DNA of 10,117 nucleotides from Magnetospirillum sp. (GTDB lineage: Bacteria; Pseudomonadota; Alphaproteobacteria; Rhodospirillales; Magnetospirillaceae): the NCBI GenBank assembly GCA_020217035.1, contig JAIWOG010000262.1:1-10117 (forward strand), written 5' to 3'. Both the position numbers and the translations under genes were made by a program. The notes beneath the pieces were generated by a model. It was not told where the DNA came from. It saw only the letters and a program-made list of their open reading frames with translations, and did not search any database. The number at the start of each line of letters is the position of its first letter. Positions within the stretch are counted from its first letter, which is position 1. Positions 1 to 6,736 of this stretch are shown in pieces.

Positions 1-1464
1 GGTGGGGGCGGGGATTTGGCCCCAGGCGCGAAGCCGGTCGGCGACGATGTTGACCAAAAGGTCGGCGGCCTCGGCGTTGATCAGGCGTTTCGCCCCTTTC
101 AGCATGGCGTAGCCGTCGCCGCCTTCCGCCAGGTAATTGCTGGTGGCCAGACGATAGCGGCGATCCCTGTCCAGTTTTTGCCCTTGGATGCTCACCTGAC
201 GGATGCGTTTGCCCGGTTCGGCGTTGGGGGCATAGGAAAAGCTCAGTCCCGACACCTGGGGGAAGCGGCCGGCCAGGGCCGGGACCTTGGATACCCCGTT
301 CTCCAGCGCCGCCAAAATCGTCGCCCCGTCCACTTCCAGCACCAAGGCGGTGTTGCCGAAGGGCATTTCCGCCATCAGATCGGCGCGGCTGAGGCTGGTG
401 CCGGGCGCGTATTGGCGGTCACCGCGCAGGCCGCCGCCGTTGACCAGGGCGATGTCGGCGCCCAGGGCCTGGCGCAGGCTGTCGGCCACCAGGCTGCCGA
501 AGCTGGATTCGGCGGCGCGGTTGGTCGTCTGACGGCTGTCCAGGGGGGCTTGCGCCAGGGCCAGGGGCTGATCCAGTTCGGCATTCACCAGGCGGGCATA
601 TTTTTCCGCCAAGGCGGCGGTCTTAGGCTCTTGGCTTTGTCCCAGGCTGGACAGCAGGCGCCAGCCCAAAGGCCGGGGCTTGCCATCGCCCACCGCCAAG
701 TCCACCGCCGCCAGGTATTCGGCGTTGGCCCCGGCCTTCAGGATCAGCGTGTCGCCGGCCTGGAAGGCCATGGCTTCGTGGTCGTGCCCCCCCAGGATCA
801 GGTGGATGCCGGCGACCTGTCGGGCCATGGCCAGGTCTTGGGCGAAATCCTGGTGGGTCAGCGCCACCACGACCTGCGCCCCCTGGTCGCGCAACTGCTT
901 GACCGAATGTCGGGCGGCGGCCATTTCCTCGGCGAAGCGGGCGTCCTTGCCGCCCGCCGACAAGGATGCCGTTTCCTTGGTCAGGATGCCGAACAGGCCG
1001 ACCTTGACGCCTTGGCGTTCGACCATCAGTAGCCGCTGGCCCTTGCCGAACGGCAAGCCGTCGGCTTCGTCGACGTTGCTGACCAGCCAGGGAAAGCGGC
1101 TTTCCGCCATGCGTTGGCGGGCGATGGCGGCGCCGAAGTCGAACTCGTGGTTGCCCAGGACGGCGGCGGCCGGTTCCATGGAATTGACCAGGTCGACCAT
1201 GTGGGCCCCCTGGGTCAACCCCGAGGCCAGGGATGGCGAGATCAGGTCACCGCCGAAGGTCAGGATGGCCTGGGGGCGGCTGCGTCGTTCCTGGGCGATC
1301 AGGCTGGCCAGGCCGGCCAATCCGCCGCTGTCGCGACTGGGCAGAAATTCGTAGACGTCGTTGAAATGCAGGAAGGTCAGTTGTCTTTCCGCCGCCGGGG
1401 CGACGCCGACCCACAGGAAAAGCCACAGGCCGCACAAGGCGACAAGGCGCGAGGGACGCAGCAT
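1..1464 (-). CDS. Exported 5'-nucleotidase / UDP-sugar hydrolase family protein, C-terminus cut by window edge
   Basis: Likely a periplasmic metallophosphoesterase that removes phosphate from nucleotides for scavenging; the exact substrate cannot be read. The open frame gives 488 residues with no stop before the left edge. Residues 1-25 form a Sec signal peptide with a hydrophobic core and cleavage near VAPAA; the Cys at 11 lacks a proper lipobox. The metallophosphatase core shows FNDVY (D36), GGD (71-73), GNHEFD (104-109), TH (H204) and GGHDHE (225-230, H227 and H229). The C-terminal 5'-nucleotidase domain shows NGGGLRG from N342 and AEGGDGY near 446-452, the usual substrate-binding elements. 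The first motif has Tyr where many relatives have His (D-x-H); FNDVY variants are, from memory, known in the family. The family is usually about 500-550 residues, so little is missing. AAGGA lies 8 nt before the ATG. It is last in a minus-strand run, 38 nt after the HD-GYP gene. Confidence 0.9.
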   Translation of the reverse strand, partial: MLRPSRLVALCGLWLFLWVGVAPAAERQLTFLHFNDVYEFLPSRDSGGLAGLASLIAQERRSRPQAILTFGGDLISPSLASGLTQGAHMVDLVNSMEPAAAVLGNHEFDFGAAIARQRMAESRFPWLVSNVDEADGLPFGKGQRLLMVERQGVKVGLFGILTKETASLSAGGKDARFAEEMAAARHSVKQLRDQGAQVVVALTHQDFAQDLAMARQVAGIHLILGGHDHEAMAFQAGDTLILKAGANAEYLAAVDLAVGDGKPRPLGWRLLSSLGQSQEPKTAALAEKYARLVNAELDQPLALAQAPLDSRQTTNRAAESSFGSLVADSLRQALGADIALVNGGGLRGDRQYAPGTSLSRADLMAEMPFGNTALVLEVDGATILAALENGVSKVPALAGRFPQVSGLSFSYAPNAEPGKRIRQVSIQGQKLDRDRRYRLATSNYLAEGGDGYAMLKGAKRLINAEAADLLVNIVADRLRAWGQIPAPT

Positions 1465-1480
1465 GACGGATTCCTTTCGA

Positions 1481-1501
1481 CCGACGTCGGGGGCGTCCCC
1501 C
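1481..1501. repeat. Short palindrome and GC hairpin between the HD-GYP and nucleotidase genes
   Basis: A perfect 10-bp palindrome (CCGACGTCGG, 1481-1490) overlaps a 5-bp G/C stem with a 3-nt loop (1489-1501). No T-run follows on either strand, so it does not look like a terminator. It could be an operator, an RNA processing element or chance; at this GC content short palindromes are common. Confidence 0.3.
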
Positions 1502-1502
1502 C

Positions 1503-2801
1503 TTATCCTTCGCGGATGGCGATGCTGTAAAGATGGGATGAATGGCTGCGCAACAGGGCGAACAGGTCGGGATCGATCTCGCCGGCGGTGACCATGCGCT
1601 CCATGATCTCGATGACGTCGCTGGCCTGCAGCCGGTCGCGATAGGGACGCTTCTGGCACAGCGCCTGGAAGATGTCGCAGACGGTCAGCAACCGGGTTTC
1701 CGGGTCGATCTGCGCCCCGCTCCAGCCATAGGGATAGCCGCTGCCGTTCAGCTTTTCATGATGATGCGCCGCCCATTTGGCGATGGGGGTGTTGGGAAAC
1801 AACGAGGTCAGGACGATCTTGCTGTCCAACGGATGACGCAGCATGACGTCATGTTCGGCGGGGCTCAGCGGCCCGCATTTTTCCAAGATTTCGTCAGGGG
1901 TGCGCAGCTTGCCGACATCGTGCAAAAGCGCCGCCAGTCGCAGCATTTGCCGGCGTTGCGGCGACAAGCCCAAATGACCGGACATGTGGAAAGCCAAGTC
2001 GGCGACGCGCAGGCTGTGATAGTGGGTGAACGGGCTTTTGGCGTCGACGATGCGCGAGATCATCTCGCCCAGCGCCATGATGTCGTCGAAGCGCAAATGG
2101 ACGCTGTGATCCCAGGTGGCCAGGGTCTCGAAGATGGCCTGGTCCAGGAACTCGTCTTCCAGTTCCAGCCAGAAGCCGTCGCGGCGGGCGGCTTGTTCCA
2201 GCGCCGCGAACAATTCGGGGGCGAACAATTCCCCCACATAGGGGGTCAGCATGCCGACCAGACCGGCGCGTTCGGCCAGAACCTCGTGCTGGTGGCGGGC
2301 CAGCAGGAAATTGCCGCGGGCGACGTCCAGACGGTCGGCCAGGAATACCAGGTTGGCGAACAGGCGGGTTTGCGGGTCCAGCGTCGTCGGCAGCCGGCTC
2401 CACCTTGTGTGATGATGACGGATGACGGCGGCGTATTCGCTGAAGGGGGCGAAACCGCGCAGGAACTCGGCACCCCGCCGGCAATGGTCGTCGGCGCCTT
2501 CCCATTCCAGGGATTCCACCAACTTGCAGTGTGTGGCGGTGGACGACACGCCGCAATCGTGGATCATGCCGGCGATCAGCACGTAATGACGGACTTGGCG
2601 TTCCCAACCCAGGTTGTGGGCGATCCGGTGGCAGATCAGACCGACCCGGCGGCCATGGCTGCGGTCGTCGACGCCGACGTAATCCAGCGCCTTGGTGACC
2701 GTGTGGGCGGCCTTGCCCAGATCGACGGACAGGCCGTCATAGGGATTGGTGGTGGGGGACGGCAAGTCGGTCGTGCGCTCACTGGCGTTGAAGTCAGGCA
2801 T
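1503..2801 (-). CDS. Tandem HD / HD-GYP domain phosphohydrolase, probable cyclic-di-GMP phosphodiesterase
   Basis: A cytoplasmic protein of 432 residues with no signal peptide, membrane segment or receiver domain. The second half (about 245-400) is a canonical HD-GYP: HSLRVA (262-267), HDVGK (294-298), LSPAEHDVMLRH (312-323), HHHEKLNGSGYP (346-357) and CDIFQAL (375-381), then RPY. HD-GYP proteins of this type hydrolyse cyclic-di-GMP to pGpG or GMP. Asn352 replaces the usual Asp of the HHExxDGxGYP motif, and Gln379 replaces Asp of FDAL. The first half (about 30-165) is a second HD domain: H49, HD (81-82), H106, HHH (129-131) and ADRLD (155-159). It keeps the order of metal ligands but has no GYP and no Lys after HD (HDCGV), so it is a divergent HD domain of unknown substrate. 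No clear Shine-Dalgarno precedes the ATG, but no other start fits. The kinase gene ends 39 nt upstream, suggesting co-transcription. Confidence 0.88.
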   Translation of the reverse strand: MPDFNASERTTDLPSPTTNPYDGLSVDLGKAAHTVTKALDYVGVDDRSHGRRVGLICHRIAHNLGWERQVRHYVLIAGMIHDCGVSSTATHCKLVESLEWEGADDHCRRGAEFLRGFAPFSEYAAVIRHHHTRWSRLPTTLDPQTRLFANLVFLADRLDVARGNFLLARHQHEVLAERAGLVGMLTPYVGELFAPELFAALEQAARRDGFWLELEDEFLDQAIFETLATWDHSVHLRFDDIMALGEMISRIVDAKSPFTHYHSLRVADLAFHMSGHLGLSPQRRQMLRLAALLHDVGKLRTPDEILEKCGPLSPAEHDVMLRHPLDSKIVLTSLFPNTPIAKWAAHHHEKLNGSGYPYGWSGAQIDPETRLLTVCDIFQALCQKRPYRDRLQASDVIEIMERMVTAGEIDPDLFALLRSHSSHLYSIAIREG

Positions 2802-2828
2802 TAATGAACAATTGGTCCGCGAGCGTTT

Positions 2829-2844
2829 GAGTTCAAGAGTTCAA
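2829..2844. repeat. 8-bp perfect tandem duplication overlapping the kinase stop codon
   Basis: GAGTTCAA occurs twice in direct succession (2829-2836 and 2837-2844), and the second copy contains the kinase stop codon (2841-2843). The outer bases GTTTGA and TCAAAC also form a 6-bp inverted repeat with a 10-nt loop. No T-run follows on the minus strand, so this is not a convincing terminator. It may be a small slippage duplication. Confidence 0.5.
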
Positions 2845-4568
2845 ACGGTGGGGACGATCACCGCGAAAGTCGAGCCCGTGTCCACCTGGGACCGCACTTC
2901 CACCTGATGGTCCAGCAATTCGGCCATGCGGCGGACCACCGCCAGACCCAGGCCCAGACCGCGGTCGGAGCCGCTGCCCTTGGTGCCCAAGCGCGAGAAA
3001 TCCTCGAAAATGGTGGTGAACTTGTCCTCGGGGATGCCGATGCCGGTGTCGATGACGCAAATGGCCAGGCGTTTCCCCCGATGGCGACAGCCCAGCAGGA
3101 TCTTGCCCTGGCGGGTATAGCGCAACGCGTTGAACAGCAGGTTGCGCAGCATGCGTTCCAGCAGCACCGGATCCGAGATGACCGTGGCCGAGGTGGTGAC
3201 CAAGCGCAATTCCAGACCGCGCTTGGTGGCCTCGGGTTCCAATTGTTCCACCAGGGTGGTCAGCATGGGCGCCAGGGCGAAGCTGGTGGGCGCCGGTTCG
3301 ATGTGCCCGGCCTCCAGGGTCGAGACGTCCAGCAGCGTGGACAACAGCGCCTGGGTGGCGTCGATGCTTTGCCGCATCTTGTCGACGATGTTCTGGTGCG
3401 GGCTGCCCTCCAGGCGGGCGGACAAGGCTTCGACGAACATGCCCGCCGCCTGCAAGGGTTGGCGCAAGTCGTGGCTGGCGGCAGCCAGGAAGCGGGTCTT
3501 GCTGTCATTGGCGCGCCGCGCTTCCTCGGCCCGTTGTTCGGCTTCGCGGGTGCGGTCGCGGACGGTTTCCTCCAGCCCCTGGATCAGTTCTTCCTCGCGC
3601 TTCAGGCTGTCGAAGGCCATGGCGGCCAGCCAGCCCAGCAGGCCCATCAACATCACCACGGCGGTGACGGTCAACAGCGCGGTATCCCACCAATTGGCCA
3701 TGGCGTCTTCCAGCGCCATGCCGGCGGACACCACCACGCCGAATTCCGGCAGCACCCGGAAGGCGACCATGCGTTCGATGCCGTCCATCGACGAGGTGAT
3801 GCGCAGGACGCCGCGGCTGCGGCCCGAGGCGACGGCCTGCATCAAGGGGTCGGTGGCGGGAAGCACGGCTTCCGCCCATTGCTCGGGGTCGGGTTGGCGC
3901 AGCACCACCGCGCCGTCCCGGCGCGACACCGTCAGGCCGGAATGCGGGGAAAGGCCCAGGTTGCGGTAGAAATCGGTGAAGGTGATGGCGTCGAAGCCGA
4001 CCACCGCCACCCCGGCCAGCGTGCCGTCACTGGCTTCGATGCGCCGCGACAAGTGGAACGCCTGGGCGTCGCGTTGCTTGGTGTTGACCAGGGGGCCGAT
4101 CAGCAGGTCGCGTCGTTGTTCCCGGTGGGCGGCGAAGTAATAGCGGTCGGCCACCGAGACCTGACGAACCGGAAAGGTCAGGGTCCCCAACTGCGCACGG
4201 CCCTCGGCATCGACGATCCACAAGGTGCCTGGCTCGGGCATGCCGCGTTTCAACTCGGTCAGACGCATCCAGGCCGCTTCGGATTTCGCCAGTTGCTCCA
4301 TGGGCATGGAACGACCCAGGATGGCCACCTGGTCGGCGATGAAGTCGGCGGTGCGGAAGGTGCGGCTGACGTGTTCTTCCAACAGGCGGGCGACCGACGC
4401 CGCCTTGTCCTCGGCGCTGCGCAGCGCCTCGCCGCGCAGATAGGCCAGGAACAGGCCGCAGGCCAGCACGATCAGCACGGTGACGCTGACGATCAGCGCC
4501 CGCAAGGACGAACGCGGCGCGGTCTTGGCGCCGGGAAGTTGATGCGGAAGGTTGGCCGGGTCGGTCAC
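2841..4568 (-). CDS. Membrane sensor histidine kinase with periplasmic PDC/Cache-type domain
   Basis: An inner-membrane two-component sensor kinase of 575 residues. Membrane segment 1 is about 23-44 and segment 2 about 296-318. The roughly 250 residues between them look like a PDC (double Cache) sensor, with VSVADRYYFAAHR near 137-149, IGPLVN (157-162), LSRRI (173-177) and DGTLAGVAVVGFD (181-193), typical of PDC domains seen in kinases and diguanylate cyclases. A charged coiled coil (about 320-356) leads to the HisKA domain with SHDLRQPLQA (365-374), H366 being the phosphoacceptor. The ATPase domain has the N box RNLLFNAL (475-482), the G1 box DTGIGIP (507-513) and the G2 box GLGLGL (537-542). 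All catalytic residues seem present, and no receiver domain is fused. The start is a GTG (4566-4568) because no ATG precedes the first membrane segment; no good Shine-Dalgarno is visible, so translation may be coupled to the upstream ABC-F gene, which ends 36 nt before. No partner regulator is in the window, so signal and target are unknown. Confidence 0.92.
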   Translation of the reverse strand: MTDPANLPHQLPGAKTAPRSSLRALIVSVTVLIVLACGLFLAYLRGEALRSAEDKAASVARLLEEHVSRTFRTADFIADQVAILGRSMPMEQLAKSEAAWMRLTELKRGMPEPGTLWIVDAEGRAQLGTLTFPVRQVSVADRYYFAAHREQRRDLLIGPLVNTKQRDAQAFHLSRRIEASDGTLAGVAVVGFDAITFTDFYRNLGLSPHSGLTVSRRDGAVVLRQPDPEQWAEAVLPATDPLMQAVASGRSRGVLRITSSMDGIERMVAFRVLPEFGVVVSAGMALEDAMANWWDTALLTVTAVVMLMGLLGWLAAMAFDSLKREEELIQGLEETVRDRTREAEQRAEEARRANDSKTRFLAAASHDLRQPLQAAGMFVEALSARLEGSPHQNIVDKMRQSIDATQALLSTLLDVSTLEAGHIEPAPTSFALAPMLTTLVEQLEPEATKRGLELRLVTTSATVISDPVLLERMLRNLLFNALRYTRQGKILLGCRHRGKRLAICVIDTGIGIPEDKFTTIFEDFSRLGTKGSGSDRGLGLGLAVVRRMAELLDHQVEVRSQVDTGSTFAVIVPTV

Positions 4569-4604
4569 GTGCGCGTCATGCCAAAGGGAAAGGGGCGGGC
4601 CAGT

Positions 4605-6491
4605 CTAGGCGTTTGTCGTTGCCGCTTCCAGTTGTTCATGCAGGTCCAGCCAAGCGCTTTCAGTGTCGGCGATGGCGCGGTCGATTTCGGCCAGTTCCCT
4701 TTGCAGCTTGGCCACCGCCTCGCCGGGTCCCGAATACAGCTTTGGGTCGGCCAATTTGGTTTCGATGGCCGTTTTATCCTTGCCAAGCTTTTCCAGCTTC
4801 TTTTCCGCCTCTTGCACCTTCTTGCGCAACGGCGCGGTCTGGGCCCGGGCCTCGGCAGCGGCACGGCGTTCGTCCTTGCGGTTGGCGGACTGCGCCTTGT
4901 CGGCGGCGGCACTGCCGCGCCGCGCTTCGCGGGCCTGGTCCAGCAGGTATTTGCGATAATCGTCCAGGTCGCCGTCGAAGGCGGTGACGCGGCCGTCGGC
5001 CACCAGCCACAGGCGGTCGGCCACCAGTTCCACCAGATGGGGGTCGTGGCTGACCAGCACCACGGCGCCGTCATAGGCGTTGAGCGCGGCGACCAGCGCC
5101 TCGCGGGCGTCGATGTCCAGATGGTTGGTGGGTTCGTCCAGGATCATCAGATGGGGGGCGTCGCGGCTCATCAGCGCGAACAAAAGCCGTGCCTTCTCGC
5201 CGCCCGACAGGTTTTCCACCTTGACGTCGGCGCGGTCCTGTTCGAAGCCGAAGCGGCCCAATTGGGCGCGGACCTTGGCTTCGGGGGCGTCCTTCATCAA
5301 TTCGGCCATGTGGTCGTAGGGGGTGGCGGCCGGGTTCAACTCGTCGGTCTGGTGCTGGGCGAAATAGCCGATGCGCAGTTTGGCTGGCCGGTGCAGGTCG
5401 CCTTTCAGCAAGGGAAGTCGGCCCGACAGCACCTTGGACAGCGTCGACTTGCCGTTGCCGTTGGCCCCCAACAGCGCGATGCGGTCGTCCATGTCGACCC
5501 GCAGGTTCAGACCCGACAGCACCACCTTGTCGCCATAGCCGGCGGTGCCGCCGTCGATGGCGACGATGGGCGGGCTCATGGGGTCGGGATCGGGGAAGTC
5601 GAAGCTGATGGAACGGTCCTCGATCACCGACACCACCGGCCCCATGCGTTCCAGCATCTTGATGCGGCTTTGCGCCTGGCGGGCCTTGGTGGCCTTGGCG
5701 CGGAAGCGGTCGATGAAGCTTTGGATCTTGCGGCGCTGTTCCAATTGCTTGGCCTGGGCCTTGGCCGCCAGATCCATCTTCTCGCGCCGGGTCTTCTCGA
5801 AGACGTCGTAATTGCCGCCATAGGCCACCAGCTTGCCGCGTTCAAGATGGACGATGCGGTTGCACACCTCGTTCAACAATTCGCGGTCGTGGCTGATCAC
5901 CAAAAGCGTGCCGGGATAGCTGGCCAGATAGGATTGCAGCCACAGCGTGGCTTCCAGGTCCAGATGGTTGGTGGGTTCGTCCAGCAGCAAAAGGTCGGGG
6001 CGGACGAACAGCACGGCGGCCAAGGCCACGCGCATGCGCCAGCCGCCGGAAAACGACGACACCGGACGGGATTGGGCGGCGGAATCGAAGCCCAGCCCGG
6101 CCAGGATGGCGGCGGCGCGGGCCGGTGCCGAATGGGCGTCGATGGCGTTCAATCGGTCGTGGATTTCGGCCAGACGGTGCGGATCGTGGCCGGTTTCCGC
6201 CTCGGCCAGCAATTGGCTGCGTTCCTCGTCGGCGGCCAGCACGCAGTCCAGCAGGCTGGTTTCGCCTTCCGGGGCTTCCTGGGCGACGCGACCGACCCGC
6301 GCCCTGGGGCGGATGGCGATCGAGCCCGCGTCACAGGCGTATTCGCCCATGATCAACTTGAACAAGGTGGACTTGCCGGCGCCGTTGCGGCCGACCAGGC
6401 CGACACGGGCCCCGGCGGGAACATGCACGGTGGCCTGGTCGAACAGGACGCGGCCGCCGATGCGGAAGACAAGGTCGTTGACGTGCAGCAT
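4605..6491 (-). CDS. ABC-F family ATPase, YheS type (ribosome-associated)
   Basis: A soluble protein of 628 residues with two ABC ATPase domains and no membrane segments, as in ABC-F proteins that act on the ribosome rather than transport. Domain 1: Walker A GRNGAGKS (34-41), signature SFSGGW (146-151), Walker B LLLLDEP (167-173), switch His201. The linker (about 230-290) has the basic RFRAKATKARQAQSRIK stretch shared with E. coli YheS and Uup, which in ABC-F proteins contacts tRNA in the E site. Domain 2: Walker A GANGNGKS (342-349), LSGGEKAR (428-435), Walker B LMILDEP (448-454), His482. A charged C-terminal coiled coil (about 530-625) includes RAQTAPLRK. Length, linker and C-terminal arm match YheS from memory better than EttA; Uup is the alternative. 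The ATG is fixed by an in-frame stop at 6501-6503. The best ribosome-binding match, GGAGG (6511-6515), is 19 nt away, too far for normal use. First gene of the likely minus-strand operon and divergent from ndk. Confidence 0.95.
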   Translation of the reverse strand: MLHVNDLVFRIGGRVLFDQATVHVPAGARVGLVGRNGAGKSTLFKLIMGEYACDAGSIAIRPRARVGRVAQEAPEGETSLLDCVLAADEERSQLLAEAETGHDPHRLAEIHDRLNAIDAHSAPARAAAILAGLGFDSAAQSRPVSSFSGGWRMRVALAAVLFVRPDLLLLDEPTNHLDLEATLWLQSYLASYPGTLLVISHDRELLNEVCNRIVHLERGKLVAYGGNYDVFEKTRREKMDLAAKAQAKQLEQRRKIQSFIDRFRAKATKARQAQSRIKMLERMGPVVSVIEDRSISFDFPDPDPMSPPIVAIDGGTAGYGDKVVLSGLNLRVDMDDRIALLGANGNGKSTLSKVLSGRLPLLKGDLHRPAKLRIGYFAQHQTDELNPAATPYDHMAELMKDAPEAKVRAQLGRFGFEQDRADVKVENLSGGEKARLLFALMSRDAPHLMILDEPTNHLDIDAREALVAALNAYDGAVVLVSHDPHLVELVADRLWLVADGRVTAFDGDLDDYRKYLLDQAREARRGSAAADKAQSANRKDERRAAAEARAQTAPLRKKVQEAEKKLEKLGKDKTAIETKLADPKLYSGPGEAVAKLQRELAEIDRAIADTESAWLDLHEQLEAATTNA

Positions 6492-6521
6492 GCCCGCTAA
6501 CTAACACGGCCCTCCATTCCG

Positions 6522-6627
6522 CGCCACGCGGAATTAACCAAAGCCCCCAAGCGTGGCGGCATCGCCACGCGGAATTAACCAAAGCCCCCAAGCGTGGCGG
6601 CATCGCCACGCGGAATTAACCAAAGCC
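6522..6627. repeat. 41-bp tandem repeat (2 full copies plus 24 bp) forming two identical hairpins
   Basis: Copies start at 6522, 6563 and 6604 with no mismatches; the third stops after 24 bp. Each repeat junction is a perfect inverted repeat, GCGTGGCG / loop GCAT / CGCCACGC, at 6551-6570 and 6592-6611. The same arms can also pair across a unit (6523-6529 with 6551-6557; 6564-6570 with 6592-6598), so alternative folds compete. The unit also contains the AT-rich GGAATTAACC block. Because spacing and sequence are constant, this is not a CRISPR array. It could be a REP-like intergenic palindrome that duplicated, a protein-binding array, or part of the ABC-F mRNA leader if transcription starts to its right. 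Confidence 0.93.
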
Positions 6628-6630
6628 ATG

Positions 6631-6659
6631 TTGCCCTTCGGGGCCAATAGGGTTATAAC
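6631..6659 (+). promoter_or_regulatory. Probable sigma70-type promoter of ndk
   Basis: TTGCCC (6631-6636) and TATAAC (6654-6659) are separated by exactly 17 nt, matching the housekeeping consensus at 4 of 6 and 5 of 6 bases. Transcription would start near 6666 and give an untranslated leader of about 70 nt before the ndk ATG. It is the best promoter match I see in this region. Confidence 0.55.
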
Positions 6660-6661
6660 CC
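6650..6661. promoter_or_regulatory. Perfect 12-bp palindrome GGGTTATAACCC covering the ndk -10
   Basis: The palindrome places a TATAAC hexamer on both strands, so the site could serve as the -10 of a bidirectional promoter for ndk and the ABC-F gene, or as an operator over the ndk promoter. The minus-strand direction has no good -35 at 17 nt (GGAAAC). Confidence 0.4.
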
Positions 6662-6736
6662 GCCCGCTCTGGGCGTTTCCGCGTGCCGGCCCGTATGCTG
6701 GCGCCCGCCCAACCGCCACTTCAAGGATTTGACCAA

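Larger units (their letters stand above)
6492..6736. other. Divergent intergenic region between the ABC-F gene and ndk
   Basis: No credible gene. The region must hold the promoters of both divergent genes. From left to right it has the short ABC-F leader, a 41-bp tandem repeat with hairpins, a sigma70-like promoter facing ndk with a palindromic -10, and the ndk ribosome-binding site (AAGGA, 6723-6727). A 31-codon minus-strand reading frame (6534-6629) runs through the repeats, but its residues merely reflect the repeat sequence. Confidence 0.85.

Noticed and set aside
16..1032. A 338-codon plus-strand frame opposite the 5'-nucleotidase
   Set aside because: The minus strand encodes all expected nucleotidase motifs without interruption; the plus-strand product has none.
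1489..1501. A terminator between the HD-GYP and nucleotidase genes
   Set aside because: The G/C stem is only 5 bp and no T-run follows on the minus strand.
1542..2804. A 420-codon plus-strand frame opposite the HD-GYP gene
   Set aside because: No recognisable domains, and fully overlapped by a gene with two intact HD domains.
2907..6500. A 1197-codon open frame on the plus strand, antisense to the kinase and ABC-F genes
   Set aside because: It lies opposite two clearly conserved genes, and its translation is a His/Gln/Gly/Ala-rich mix without domain motifs. Long antisense frames are expected in GC-rich DNA with strong third-position bias.
6522..6627. CRISPR array
   Set aside because: The period is constant at 41 bp and the whole unit is identical between copies, so there are no variable spacers.
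6534..6629. A 31-codon minus-strand leader peptide gene before the ABC-F gene
   Set aside because: No clear ribosome-binding site, and the peptide simply translates the tandem repeat. Kept only as a possibility in the findings, not called as a gene.
6683..6736. An 18-residue N-terminal extension of ndk from an upstream GTG
   Set aside because: The family starts at the MALERTLS methionine, and a good AAGGA lies 9 nt before that ATG.
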